From: a virus
Length of the DNA stretch: 64,000 bases
Virus record (IMG/VR): IMGVR_UViG_3300020595_000028
Location: 1-64,000 of that record
Strand: one strand, 5' to 3'
Positions 41,821-49,229 of this stretch are shown one piece after another. Under the pieces are notes generated by a model. That model had not been told where the DNA came from and searched no databases. It worked only from the letters and a program-made list of their open reading frames with translations. The position numbers and the translations under genes were made by a program. Every line of letters begins with the position of its first letter. Positions within the stretch are counted from its first letter, which is position 1.

Positions 41821-43482
41821 TTAAACCCTCATAAACTGGCCTGAACCTTGGCTTTGGGCTTCTTCATCGTAGTCCTGTCCCTTAGTTAAACGTCCTGTTT
41901 TAAAGTCATACAGGAGCGCCCCAGAGGGTCCAGTAAGACCAGTATAACGACATTTGAGGACTTTTGTTTTAATAGTGTTTCTTTCAAGGTCATCGCCGCT
42001 GCCTACATTTCGAGCAAAGGCAATGATGTCCATGCTTATTTGTTTAATTGAACCAGAGCCACGGATATCATCCATAGATGGTAGTTTACCTTCTTCAAAG
42101 GACTTGCCCTTGTTGTCTGTCTTTCTTAAGTGACTAATCAGACCAATCCATACATTATGCTTCTTTACTAATCGAAGCAAGTCATTCATAATTTTATCGA
42201 TTGCTTCATTTCCTGTAAGACCTTCTGCACCTTCAGATGCCAGAATTGTAATGTGGTCAACAAAGAGGTACTTAGCCCCACTAAGACACATATACTCAAG
42301 AAAGTCCATAATAGACCCGTCAGAGATAGAGCCTTGATGGTCGAGAACAAGGACTCTGTCTTCTCCGAATACTTTGTCATAACCTTCTTTAAGTTCATCT
42401 AGGGGTATTTCCTCCGCAGCGGGGTTTCGGTTTAAGGCCATGCCAGACATCTTACGAGCAGTCTCAGCGGGAGATTCCTCAAGGGATACGATGCCGATTT
42501 TATCTTCTGTGGCATCAAGCAAGTGAACGGCAATCTCGCGTAGTAGCGTAGACTTACCTGAACCTGTACCTGACGTCCATAGAGTGATTTCACCGAAGCG
42601 CATACCCTTAAGCTTGTCATTTAACCCTTGCATAGATTCGGGGTAAGGAACAGACTCAAGTTCGTTATAAGTTTCTAGTTGTGTCCACAAGTCTTCTTTA
42701 GTAAGAATACCTGCAGGGGTGTAGTCAGTAGCATCATAGACAGTCTTAAGAACCTTATCAGGGTCTTTGACCCAGAGGTCAGATGCATCTTTCTCTGAGG
42801 ACTTGGCAATCTTAACTTTATCATAACCGATGATACGAGCAGCTTCTTTAGTAGCTTCACGACCAGCGTCATCATTATCAAGCCATAGGATTACTTCATC
42901 AAAGTTTCTAATCCAGTCCCGCTCCTCAATCAAGTCTTTGATAGAGGAAGCAGAACGAAGTGATACAACAGGGTAGAAGGCTTTGTAGCGTTTATACCAT
43001 GCGGATTGTACCGCCATAGCATCTAACTCACCTTCAGTAATCACCAAGCGTTTACCGCCGTTGAATAGCTGTTGACCAAATAAACCACCCCGAACCTTAC
43101 CTGCAGAGGTAAAGTCCTTGGGAAGCTTTCTTATTTTATAACCAGCTAACTCATCCTCTTTAAAGTAAGGATAGTAGTGGCTGTCGATGTTCCCATCCAT
43201 ATCATAGGATACTCGAACACCGTAGTGTTGTGAGACCTGCTTAAAGATATTACGTTCTTTAAAGCCACGGCTAGGGAAGTCTTCTTGTATTTCACGTAGA
43301 CTAGGCCCGTACGATACTGGCTCGAAGTCTGTATTAGTGCTTACCACGGTGATTCCCTCCTTTGGTGCTGGTCTAGATTTACGACAACTGAAGCAGAAGG
43401 TTGAGCCGTCTTCGTACAACTGTTTCGGGTCCGAACCACCACAGTCGTCACACGGCAAGTTTTTCTGTATGATTCGACCCAT
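41821..43482 (-). CDS. Primase-helicase (T7 gp4-like)
   Basis: A 553-residue protein starting MGRIIQKNLPCDDCGGSDPK. An N-terminal zinc ribbon uses C11, C14, C30 and C33. The TOPRIM primase has VITEGELDA (E150) and LWLDNDDAGREA (about 199-210). The DnaB/RecA-like helicase has Walker A SGTGSGKST (K310), Walker B YLFVDH (about 405-410) and ISHLRK. Length matches T7-type bifunctional primase-helicases. It unwinds DNA and lays RNA primers for the phage polymerase. Confidence 0.95.
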   Translation of the reverse strand: MGRIIQKNLPCDDCGGSDPKQLYEDGSTFCFSCRKSRPAPKEGITVVSTNTDFEPVSYGPSLREIQEDFPSRGFKERNIFKQVSQHYGVRVSYDMDGNIDSHYYPYFKEDELAGYKIRKLPKDFTSAGKVRGGLFGQQLFNGGKRLVITEGELDAMAVQSAWYKRYKAFYPVVSLRSASSIKDLIEERDWIRNFDEVILWLDNDDAGREATKEAARIIGYDKVKIAKSSEKDASDLWVKDPDKVLKTVYDATDYTPAGILTKEDLWTQLETYNELESVPYPESMQGLNDKLKGMRFGEITLWTSGTGSGKSTLLREIAVHLLDATEDKIGIVSLEESPAETARKMSGMALNRNPAAEEIPLDELKEGYDKVFGEDRVLVLDHQGSISDGSIMDFLEYMCLSGAKYLFVDHITILASEGAEGLTGNEAIDKIMNDLLRLVKKHNVWIGLISHLRKTDNKGKSFEEGKLPSMDDIRGSGSIKQISMDIIAFARNVGSGDDLERNTIKTKVLKCRYTGLTGPSGALLYDFKTGRLTKGQDYDEEAQSQGSGQFMRV

Positions 43483-43485
43483 AGA

Positions 43486-43671
43486 TTATTCCCCTCCAGA
43501 TTCCCGTGCATAAACAATAGTAGCAGCGAACTCTGAGACTTCTTGTAAGATGAAGTATAGGATAAGTCCTGCAATAGCATTGAAGTCAAGAATCTCTAGG
43601 ATTCCAAACAAGGAAAGAACTAGTATAGCTAGACTCATAATATAGGTGCCTGTAGCAATCATTCTAAGCAT
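43486..43671 (-). CDS. Small membrane protein
   Basis: A 61-residue protein starting MLRMIATGTYIMSLAILVLS, with two hydrophobic segments (IMSLAILVLSLFGILEIL; AIAGLILYFILQEV). It is coupled to the GIY-YIG gene upstream by a one-base stop/start overlap. Function unknown. Confidence 0.55.
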   Translation of the reverse strand: MLRMIATGTYIMSLAILVLSLFGILEILDFNAIAGLILYFILQEVSEFAATIVYARESGGE

Positions 43672-44417
43672 TATATTTCCTCTTTACTGATGAATTTAGC
43701 TTTCCAGCCATAGATTGTTTTCTTTTCACCCCTTGCGACACGGGCAACTGAGTCGTGGGCGCAGCCAATGAACTTGGCAGCGTCCTTTGAGTTGTTGAAG
43801 ATGATTTCGCTATCACCTTTGTTAATCTGTATACGTTTAGCATTCCAACCCGCGTAGTCGTCTATGCCCCCTGGTACTAAGTTTTCTCTTAGCTTCGGGT
43901 TATTGGCAGGTTTACCGCGCTTAGCCTCGGCCATTAATGATTTGGTTCGCTCACTAAAGTCTCTAGTTTCTTTAGGAATCCAGCGAACCGCACCTACTTG
44001 GCCGTTGTAGAATTGACGTTCACCATCTGGTAGTTTAGCAGTCATGACATCACATTTAATCTGGAAGGCAATTTCAGCGTAATTAAGGCCACCTCGTGTG
44101 TTATAAAACTCCAAGATAACAAACTTAAATTTATCTTTGCCTAGACTTTTGATGTCATCGGTGAGGTGCTTTGAACTACCCATGTAGCTCTTCCAGTTAG
44201 TTGTTTTGCCGTAAGTCTTGCTAGACTTCTTCCCTAAGTGTACAGTCTGTTTTCGTCCAATATACAGTTTGCCTGTCTCTGTGTTCTCAACACAATAAAC
44301 AAAACCATGAGCCTTCAGGGGGTCTTGGTCTAGTAAGTAGGGCATAATCTCCCAATGCCCATACTCTTTGTTTGTGACGGAATTATCCATCATTTCAATC
44401 AGTAATTGCAGATTCAT
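43671..44417 (-). CDS. GIY-YIG homing endonuclease
   Basis: A 248-residue protein starting MNLQLLIEMMDNSVTNKEYG, this ATG having a strong GGAGGG site. The catalytic domain is GFVYCVENTETGKLYIGRKQ (about 32-52), with KFKFVILEFYNTRGG downstream. The C-terminal RIQINKGDSEIIFNNSKDAA and HDSVARVARG form a NUMOD/HTH-type DNA-binding part. It is inserted between exonuclease and primase-helicase genes, overlapping the former by 23 bases. Confidence 0.88.
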   Translation of the reverse strand: MNLQLLIEMMDNSVTNKEYGHWEIMPYLLDQDPLKAHGFVYCVENTETGKLYIGRKQTVHLGKKSSKTYGKTTNWKSYMGSSKHLTDDIKSLGKDKFKFVILEFYNTRGGLNYAEIAFQIKCDVMTAKLPDGERQFYNGQVGAVRWIPKETRDFSERTKSLMAEAKRGKPANNPKLRENLVPGGIDDYAGWNAKRIQINKGDSEIIFNNSKDAAKFIGCAHDSVARVARGEKKTIYGWKAKFISKEEI

Positions 44418-45117
44418 AGTCTTCCCTCCGAATCTTAAAATGGTCGTTAATATGACGCCAGATGTGAATTAGACGGCCATTGGCAATCATATATGAGTAA
44501 CCTTCATCACCATAAACATCGTGGTAAGCACGGCATACTGCATCGCGCATTTCTTTATGAGTATACGCACCTTCGAGAAGCTTCTTGGCCTTCACTGGAC
44601 CTACCTTTGGCAAGCCGGGGATTGCATCTACGGAATCGCCTTGGAGTACTTGTTGCCAGTAGAAGCGTTCGCCATACTCTTCACATATTTGATAAATCTT
44701 CTTTGTTCTAGGATTGTAGTGAGTTCCTGGAATACAATGTAAGTCTTTATCTACTGATACAACAGCACGATTAATACCCGCTGCATCACATTCTAAAGCC
44801 CATACTCGTACTAGGTCATCAGCTTCACAGTTATCAGACTCTACAGAGCCTTCTAGTTTACTAGCCCAAGACTTCAAGTCATTAAACCACTCAGGTCTAT
44901 TGTCTTTGGCTTTCTTCCGATTCCCTTTATAGTCAGGGAACAGGTCCAATCGAAAGTTGTCAGGACCACCAATGGCCATAACGTAGTCTGTAGTAAACAA
45001 GCCGTTAAGAACATCATCTACGAGTTCTTGGAACTTCTTCTTTCCTTCTTCTAGTGTTTCACTTTTCCATATAGCCATGTATACTAATACATCACCATCA
45101 ATGATAGCCATAGTCAT
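44395..45117 (-). CDS. 5'-3' exonuclease (FEN-like)
   Basis: A 240-residue protein starting MTMAIIDGDVLVYMAIWKSE. FEN-family features: the IIDGDVLVY metal residues, DNFRLDLFPDYKGNRKKAKD, CEADDLVRVWALECDAAG, the VVSVDKDLHCIPG stretch, and the DNA-binding helix-hairpin-helix DAIPGLPKVGPVKAKKLLE. It removes RNA primers and degrades host DNA, as in T7 gp6. It is first of the middle unit, about 30 bases after a Family A element. Confidence 0.92.
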   Translation of the reverse strand: MTMAIIDGDVLVYMAIWKSETLEEGKKKFQELVDDVLNGLFTTDYVMAIGGPDNFRLDLFPDYKGNRKKAKDNRPEWFNDLKSWASKLEGSVESDNCEADDLVRVWALECDAAGINRAVVSVDKDLHCIPGTHYNPRTKKIYQICEEYGERFYWQQVLQGDSVDAIPGLPKVGPVKAKKLLEGAYTHKEMRDAVCRAYHDVYGDEGYSYMIANGRLIHIWRHINDHFKIRREDYESAITD

Positions 45118-45149
45118 AGTTATTCTCCTTTAATCAGGGAAGACCTTGG

Positions 45150-45168
45150 TCATTATTCCGCCCCATTT
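45150..45168 (-). promoter_or_regulatory. Family A promoter-like element (exonuclease unit)
   Basis: Minus strand AAATGGGGCGGAATAATGA then CCAAGG. It lies between the mazG-like stop and the exonuclease start, only about 32 bases before the ATG. That gives a very short leader if transcription starts at the terminal GA. Confidence 0.75.
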
Positions 45169-45181
45169 TTAGTCCTTATTT

Positions 45182-45466
45182 TTAACGCTTTCCGTTAACT
45201 TTTCGGTCCTCTAATTTAGCCACACCGTGCTTCATAACCTCCTCCAGAGTGTATCCTCTAGTACGCGCTATCATCGTTAGATACCACAGGGTATCCGATA
45301 GCTCATCAATTATCTGTACGGTGCGCTTTTCGCCCTTACGCACCTCTGTGGTACGCTCAGACATTACCTCACCTACCTCTGAAGCGAAGCCTGTGAACAA
45401 GGTTTCTTGTGTAGTTCCTCGTTCATAGAATTGAGCAATTTGGTGAGTGTAGACTTTAGTCTGCAT
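45182..45466 (-). CDS. MazG-like nucleotide pyrophosphohydrolase
   Basis: A 94-residue protein starting MQTKVYTHQIAQFYERGTTQ. It has the MazG pattern TGFASEVGEVMSE (the E-x-x-E metal helix), then KRTVQIIDELSDTLWYLTMI (E-L-x-D) and a C-terminal helix. It hydrolyses noncanonical dNTPs or ppGpp-like nucleotides and is widespread in marine phages. Overlaps the next gene by 11 bases. Confidence 0.85.
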   Translation of the reverse strand: MQTKVYTHQIAQFYERGTTQETLFTGFASEVGEVMSERTTEVRKGEKRTVQIIDELSDTLWYLTMIARTRGYTLEEVMKHGVAKLEDRKVNGKR

Positions 45467-45677
45467 AGTAAGCCCCTTCAGGTGAGTTCATCGCCGCAAC
45501 GATATCTTTAAGTTGTTGGTTAGACATTTCAATTAAGTCGTAGACTTCCATGTCGTCGCTCCATTGGCGAAAGAACACAGACTCAGCATCGATGATAACC
45601 TCTACATCGTTACATTTACCCTCTTGGTCAAGGGTGGTGATAATAGTATCTTCCGGCATGTGTTCTACAGTAAACAT
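45456..45677 (-). CDS. Hypothetical small protein
   Basis: A 73-residue protein starting MFTVEHMPEDTIITTLDQEG, with a beta-rich core (VEVIIDAESVFFRQW) and helix MSNQQLKDIVAAMNSPEGA. Stop and start overlaps tie it to MazG and to the 47-residue gene upstream. Function unknown. Confidence 0.55.
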   Translation of the reverse strand: MFTVEHMPEDTIITTLDQEGKCNDVEVIIDAESVFFRQWSDDMEVYDLIEMSNQQLKDIVAAMNSPEGAYYAD

Positions 45678-45820
45678 TAAAAGGGTACCTCTCCGTTTTC
45701 ATCTCTTGGGTCATTGAAATACCCCTTTGCCATAGTAGGGTCTTTTGGTTTAGGTTCTTCTTTTTCTACCTTTTCCACTATACCCATCTCTCTTAAGAAT
45801 AGTTCTAGTTCACTTACCAT
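45677..45820 (-). CDS. Small acidic protein
   Basis: 47 residues starting MVSELELFLREMGIVEKVEK and ending FNDPRDENGEVPF. A short helical start, then Lys/Glu/Pro-rich linker. The stop overlaps the next start as TAATG and its start overlaps the upstream gene. Small size, but the coupling supports a real gene. Confidence 0.5.
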   Translation of the reverse strand: MVSELELFLREMGIVEKVEKEEPKPKDPTMAKGYFNDPRDENGEVPF

Positions 45821-46020
45821 TTACGAACCTTCCAGTAAGCCCAGCAGCGCATACAGTGGCCTTCACCACAGAAAGCATCTACAAATAGGCTTAAGTTTCG
45901 TTTACCGTTACGTTTAGCTTCGTGTTGACGGGCCGAGAAAGTCTGACCGATTGAGCCACCTAACAGAACGTTAAGTAGCATTGATAGTGCGATTCCAACT
46001 CTGTATAGATACTCAGTCAT
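45814..46020 (-). CDS. Single-pass membrane protein with Cys-rich end
   Basis: 68 residues from the ATG of MTEYLYRVGIALSMLLNVLL; the longer upstream frame overlaps the neighbouring gene and is rejected. One hydrophobic helix at the start, then a basic stretch and FCGEGHCMRCWAYWKVRKW with three cysteines and a His, which could bind zinc. Function unknown. Confidence 0.5.
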   Translation of the reverse strand: MTEYLYRVGIALSMLLNVLLGGSIGQTFSARQHEAKRNGKRNLSLFVDAFCGEGHCMRCWAYWKVRKW

Positions 46021-46022
46021 AA

Positions 46023-46382
46023 TTAATCTTCCTTTTGTGCGTCTGCTAGGGCTTGGTCGTAACCAGCCATGAATCCTTCTTCGTACTTGTCTTGGCACTT
46101 CTCAGAGTAACCTAACCCATAACCTTCTTCTTCACCGAAGATTTGGCCTTCGTCATAGGCGTCTTCAAAGGCATCGAACTGACCATCAGAGAAGCCGTCT
46201 TCGTAGTGCATTTCAGCCTCTGTAGTATAGTTAGAGGACGCCGCCTCAATACAATTAACTTCTGCTTTTTCAAGGATTAGTCGTAGTGCCCGTGTTAGTT
46301 GAATGTTTTCAAACTTAATCTCTGTGTAAAGCTTGTCGAATTCAAGTTCGATTGCGGTGCTGATTGAAATAGTTGCGCTCAT
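46023..46382 (-). CDS. Hypothetical acidic protein with Gly/Tyr/Asp repeats
   Basis: A 119-residue protein starting MSATISISTAIELEFDKLYT. The C-terminal half repeats a short pattern of acidic residues with Gly and aromatics (YEDGFSDGQFDAFEDAYDEG; YEEGFMAGYDQALADAQ). It may be a helical repeat of about 11 residues. ATGA overlap with the upstream gene. Function unknown. Confidence 0.5.
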   Translation of the reverse strand: MSATISISTAIELEFDKLYTEIKFENIQLTRALRLILEKAEVNCIEAASSNYTTEAEMHYEDGFSDGQFDAFEDAYDEGQIFGEEEGYGLGYSEKCQDKYEEGFMAGYDQALADAQKED

Positions 46383-46615
46383 AGTGTATCTCCAATGATG
46401 TCTAGGTAGTGGATAAGGTCTAGGTCTTCTACTTCTTTACCGTCTGCGTACTCACCTTCGAACTCCATGTCAACACCGAGAATATCGCCCCCAGTCATGT
46501 CATAGAGAACCATAGCAAGGTCTTCAGCGTCCTTTACAAGGAAGTCTACTTCGATGAAGGTAACGCCCTCATCACTTTCGAACCAACCTGATACTGTGAT
46601 ATCTTTATAATCCAT
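46379..46615 (-). CDS. Hypothetical acidic protein
   Basis: A 78-residue protein starting MDYKDITVSGWFESDEGVTF. Alpha/beta with many Asp/Glu residues (VDFLVKDAEDLAMVLYDMTG). Coupled to both neighbours by overlaps. No motif assigned. Confidence 0.5.
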   Translation of the reverse strand: MDYKDITVSGWFESDEGVTFIEVDFLVKDAEDLAMVLYDMTGGDILGVDMEFEGEYADGKEVEDLDLIHYLDIIGDTL

Positions 46616-47016
46616 TATAGTTCTCCTGTTGTTGTAAAGTATTGTTTAGTAGCTAGGACATAAGTCCAGTTCTTTAGAGTAGCGACTTCTGTTTTAGATA
46701 CACGAACCATAGGCCCAACAATGTAAGTAGCACCGTCGTAGTAGCGAAGTGTACAAGGTTGGCGGGTGTCTCCTGGGATTTCCAGAACAGAGTCTTGAGT
46801 ATTGACATAGCCAGAAGGCTCTACAATGTCATAGAAGTCTTTCTCATTAACGATATAAGACGTCTCTAGTTCACCGTTGTAAGCCCCAATGCATTGAAAC
46901 ATAGAACCCTGCATTTCGCCTAGGGCACGTTGAGTGTCCATCAAGCGTAAGAACTTAGCAGTAGTATGAACATCAGAGTTGTTGTCGATAGCGAAACAGA
47001 TTTTATTGAGTTGCAT
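46615..47016 (-). CDS. Hypothetical protein
   Basis: A 133-residue protein starting MQLNKICFAIDNNSDVHTTA. Beta-rich, with RYYDGATYIVGPMVRVSKTE. Overlaps the micro-gene upstream as TAATG. Nothing diagnostic visible. Confidence 0.5.
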   Translation of the reverse strand: MQLNKICFAIDNNSDVHTTAKFLRLMDTQRALGEMQGSMFQCIGAYNGELETSYIVNEKDFYDIVEPSGYVNTQDSVLEIPGDTRQPCTLRYYDGATYIVGPMVRVSKTEVATLKNWTYVLATKQYFTTTGEL

Positions 47017-47117
47017 TACTTATTTCCTTTTTCAAGTTCTTTAAGAAGTTTCGCCGCAATCATTGCTGACCGCGACGGCATTGGGCTTGCTGGTCCTCTA
47101 GTGGGTTTAGTTCCCAT
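47016..47117 (-). CDS. Short basic micro-protein
   Basis: 33 residues starting MGTKPTRGPASPMPSRSAMI and ending LLKELEKGNK. A Pro/Ser-rich start and a helical end. The stop overlaps the next start as TAATG and the ATG overlaps the upstream stop by 11 bases. Reported on coupling alone. Confidence 0.4.
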   Translation of the reverse strand: MGTKPTRGPASPMPSRSAMIAAKLLKELEKGNK

Positions 47118-47409
47118 CTTTTCTATCCTTCCATACTTTATGATAAATTGTGGCCAATCCACGTTTGTCAGGGTGTTTGCGGACCCATAACCCAGTATCG
47201 GGTAGGAACTCTTTTCGGAAGTAGTTATCTAACTTACGATAACCTGTTCCTTGCTCTAAGTTGACCTGCATACACAAGTCATCAAACTCTGCATCTGACA
47301 TAATGCTATCGTTCTCGTACTCATAAGCGTAGGCGGCAACGGACAAGCGTATCCGTAACCTCCGTTCTTTTGTTTCTGCTGGTCTGTATTTAACAAGGGT
47401 ACTGGCCAT
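47107..47409 (-). CDS. Hypothetical protein with ligase-Ia-like helix pair
   Basis: A 100-residue protein starting MASTLVKYRPAETKERRLRI. YAYEYENDSIMSDAEFDDLC resembles the YHY...ISDAEYD helix pair at the start of NAD-dependent DNA ligases, followed by LPDTGLWVRKHPDKRGLATI. It is too short to be a ligase and lacks the adenylation site. Perhaps a stand-alone nucleotide or DNA-binding remnant. Confidence 0.5.
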   Translation of the reverse strand: MASTLVKYRPAETKERRLRIRLSVAAYAYEYENDSIMSDAEFDDLCMQVNLEQGTGYRKLDNYFRKEFLPDTGLWVRKHPDKRGLATIYHKVWKDRKDGN

Positions 47410-47422
47410 CGTTAGAGTTCTC

Positions 47423-47569
47423 CTATTTTATCTTCTTCAGTTCAGCTTTGTAAGCAGTATAAGCGGCATCCCAAGCAGCATAAGCAGGATAACAAGCAGC
47501 ACCACGAGCATCACGAGCAGCCCAATAAGCATCCCACCAAGCAGCCTCTAGCTCTTCTAGCTTAGTCAT
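47423..47569 (-). CDS. Ala-rich helical micro-protein (family member 2)
   Basis: 48 residues starting MTKLEELEAAWWDAYWAARD and ending AYKAELKKIK. Same conserved start and end as the member at 41383, with a variable Ala/Asp/Trp/Tyr centre. It overlaps the next member upstream as ATGACTAA, so the two are translated as a tandem pair. Confidence 0.65.
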   Translation of the reverse strand: MTKLEELEAAWWDAYWAARDARGAACYPAYAAWDAAYTAYKAELKKIK

Positions 47570-47786
47570 TGGAGTTCTCCTCTTTTATCTTCTTTAGCTC
47601 GTCTTGGTAAGCAGCCCAAGCAGCATCAGCAGCAGCATCAAGGGCAGCGACAGCCTTCCAAGCAGCATCATCAGCAACATACTCATCATCAACAAATTCC
47701 GGCACAGCCAAAGCATCATAAACAGCAGCACGAGCAGCATCACGAGCAGCTTCAACAGCCGCCTTCAGTTTTTCAAGTTTAGTCAT
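47562..47786 (-). CDS. Ala-rich helical protein (family member 3)
   Basis: About 74 residues from the second ATG, MTKLEKLKAAVEAARDAARA, ending YQDELKKIKEENSND. It is one of the longest members; the centre has an acidic break (FVDDEYVADDAAW). Start overlaps the upstream HREDGPA-type gene. Confidence 0.65.
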   Translation of the reverse strand: MTKLEKLKAAVEAARDAARAAVYDALAVPEFVDDEYVADDAAWKAVAALDAAADAAWAAYQDELKKIKEENSND

Positions 47787-48031
47787 CATTCAACTACCTT
47801 TACCTTCTTACCTAAAGCCTCACTAATCTGAGCCATAGTCATTTCTACTGTAGGTGTCATACGCTCATTAAACTTTTCTTCTGATAAGCGTTGACCATTT
47901 AAGTAAAAAAACTTATCACCATTACTATACTCAACAGCTGGTCCATCTTCACGGTGGAGTTTATCACCCAAGCACCAAGTCTTGCCACCATCAGCATAAA
48001 CTATAACTTCGTATTTGATATAATCAGTCAT
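47786..48031 (-). CDS. HREDGPA-repeat protein, short form
   Basis: An 81-residue protein starting MTDYIKYEVIVYADGGKTWC. It has one full repeat (DKLHREDGPAVEYSNGDKFF) and a partial one, then PTVEMTMAQISEALGKKVK. The two larger relatives at 48729 and 49222 have three repeats and the same N- and C-terminal frames. It appears to be a contracted copy. Confidence 0.65.
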   Translation of the reverse strand: MTDYIKYEVIVYADGGKTWCLGDKLHREDGPAVEYSNGDKFFYLNGQRLSEEKFNERMTPTVEMTMAQISEALGKKVKVVE

Positions 48032-48098
48032 TTGTTTGTTCCTTTGTTTTCTTCAGTTCAGCTCTGTAAGCAGCCTTCAGTTTTTCAAGTTTATTCAT
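48024..48098 (-). CDS. Minimal Ala-rich family member (repeat block lost)
   Basis: 24 residues: MNKLEKLKAA followed directly by YRAELKKTKEQTND. Exactly the conserved head and tail of the Ala-rich family with no centre, as if the repeat had been deleted in frame. Overlaps both neighbours by eight bases. It may be a non-functional residue or a working minimal peptide. Confidence 0.5.
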   Translation of the reverse strand: MNKLEKLKAAYRAELKKTKEQTND

Positions 48099-48246
48099 CC
48101 TGTATCTCCTTATTGTGTTTACGAAGTCTCTTGTTGTAGGCACGTTTGATTTTCTTTAATTGGCCTGCTCTCCATATGTAAAACTTACGTGCTTTAGTGA
48201 GAGCGCGATATTGCTCCCCTCCTTTCAGGGGTACTCTCTTACTCAT
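48091..48246 (-). CDS. Small basic protein
   Basis: 51 residues starting MSKRVPLKGGEQYRALTKAR, then KFYIWRAGQLKKIKRAYNKR and a basic end. Lys/Arg-rich helix, probably nucleic-acid binding. A truncated relative lies at 48456. It overlaps the upstream gene as ATGA. Confidence 0.6.
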   Translation of the reverse strand: MSKRVPLKGGEQYRALTKARKFYIWRAGQLKKIKRAYNKRLRKHNKEIQDE

Positions 48247-48425
48247 TCATCCATTTCTTCAATGAAAAGGTTGCCAGAAGCATCACCTTCTTCAGACCAA
48301 TCCCATTCAGAAAGACCTTCTTCGTGAAGTCGCTTGGCTTCTTCTTCAGAGCCAGCCTCAACATAGTAGCATTTCTGAACTGAGATTGTTTTGTATACAG
48401 CGAATGTTTTGATTGTATCAGCCAT
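48243..48425 (-). CDS. Hypothetical small acidic protein
   Basis: A 60-residue protein starting MADTIKTFAVYKTISVQKCY, with the alpha/beta module YVEAGSEEEAKRLHEEGLSE found in small phage proteins. Its first codons are also duplicated after the HNH gene at 49.6 kb. Confidence 0.6.
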   Translation of the reverse strand: MADTIKTFAVYKTISVQKCYYVEAGSEEEAKRLHEEGLSEWDWSEEGDASGNLFIEEMDE

Positions 48426-48457
48426 GTGTAGTTCTCCAAATATTTAATTGCTGATTT
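48423..48457 (-). repeat. 35-base duplicate of an HNH gene end (copy 1)
   Basis: Perfect match to 49632-49666. The translation of this strand (LKSAIKYLENYT) is the last part of the HNH protein encoded at 49631. Here it has no upstream HNH body, so it is a remnant of homing-gene gain, loss or recombination. Confidence 0.75.
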
Positions 48458-48560
48458 AAGGTATTCTATGTTGTCTTCTGCCTTTCCACAAGTGAAACTT
48501 ACGTGCCTTAGTGAGAGCATCATGCTCATCACCACCCTTCATAGGGATACGCTTGGTCAT
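48456..48560 (-). pseudogene. Truncated copy of the small basic protein
   Basis: 34 residues starting MTKRIPMKGGDEHDALTKAR then KFHLWKG, after which it diverges from the full relative at 48091 and runs into the HNH-end remnant (35-base repeat). The first 26 residues are clearly homologous to the full gene; the rest is replaced. It overlaps the upstream gene by 32 bases. Confidence 0.55.
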
Positions 48561-48732
48561 CGTCTACCTCCCAGTATCTACAGTAAAAATGCTCTCCACA
48601 CGCATCAATCTCTTCCTGTGGATAACCTTCACTTACTAACCATTCCAGGGTGCTAGTAAGGTCGTCTGGCATAGGTTTAGGAAAACCATACTTCCAACCA
48701 CTAGGTGGGTCACACATTAATACTTTACTCAT
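48529..48732 (-). CDS. Hypothetical protein
   Basis: About 67 residues from the ATG of MSKVLMCDPPSGWKYGFPKP. Pro-rich start, acidic end (YPQEEIDACGEHFYCRYWEV). ATGA-type overlap with the upstream repeat gene. No family assigned. Confidence 0.55.
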   Translation of the reverse strand: MSKVLMCDPPSGWKYGFPKPMPDDLTSTLEWLVSEGYPQEEIDACGEHFYCRYWEVDDDQAYPYEGW

Positions 48733-49229
48733 CCTGTCCAACCTTCTACCTCATATAACGCATCTAACGCATCACGGAGAATAGCGTTGACCCCTTTAGT
48801 TAGAGCTATCTGAGTCATCTCAGGTGACATGTCAATCACAAGAGTGGCACTACCGTCATGACTGTTCTCACTAATCTCAGATACCTCGAACATAGGTTTA
48901 CTTGAGGCAGTCTTTACAGTGGGGAGTGTACGAACACGATGCTCTGTTTCCGTAAGTTCCTCACCTTTTAAGTACCAACACTTAGTGCCATCAGCATGCT
49001 CAATAGCAGGACCATCTTCACGATGAAGATTACCGTTTAAGTACCACCGCTTAGTACCATTAGCCCACTCAATAGCAGGGCCGTCTTCACGATGAAGCTT
49101 ATCGTTTAGGTACCAATACTTAGTACCATTAGCAAGCTCAATAGCAGGGCCGTCTTCACGATGAAGCTTATCGTTTAGGTACCAATACTTAGTACCATTA
49201 GCATTTACTTCTACTTCATACTTAATCAT
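48729..49229 (-). CDS. HREDGPA-repeat protein, long form 1
   Basis: A 166-residue protein starting MIKYEVEVNANGTKYWYLND. Residues about 12-80 are three 23-residue repeats (GTKYWYLNDKLHREDGPAIE type), followed by one degenerate unit, then a C-terminal domain ending ALDALYEVEGWTG that is absent from its paralogues. The DNA repeats are 69 bases long and two of them nearly identical, so slippage could change their number. Such beta-hairpin repeats occur in phages and in MORN/YwqK-like antitoxin families; function unproven. Confidence 0.7.
   Translation of the reverse strand: MIKYEVEVNANGTKYWYLNDKLHREDGPAIELANGTKYWYLNDKLHREDGPAIEWANGTKRWYLNGNLHREDGPAIEHADGTKCWYLKGEELTETEHRVRTLPTVKTASSKPMFEVSEISENSHDGSATLVIDMSPEMTQIALTKGVNAILRDALDALYEVEGWTG
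49082..49215 (-). repeat. 69-base direct repeats encoding HREDGPA units
   Basis: Two adjacent units, starting at 49082 and 49151, are nearly identical over 55 or more bases; a third, more diverged unit lies at lower coordinates. The period is 69 bases or 23 codons, in frame. This keeps the protein open on loss or gain of a unit. Confidence 0.75.

Noticed and set aside
46021-46098. Longer start for the 45814 membrane protein
   Set aside because: The Arg/Pro-rich extension overlaps the coding part of the next gene and lacks a ribosome site.
49082-49215. Possible CRISPR-like or intergenic tandem repeat
   Set aside because: The repeats have a 69-base in-frame period, continuous coding and no unique spacers.
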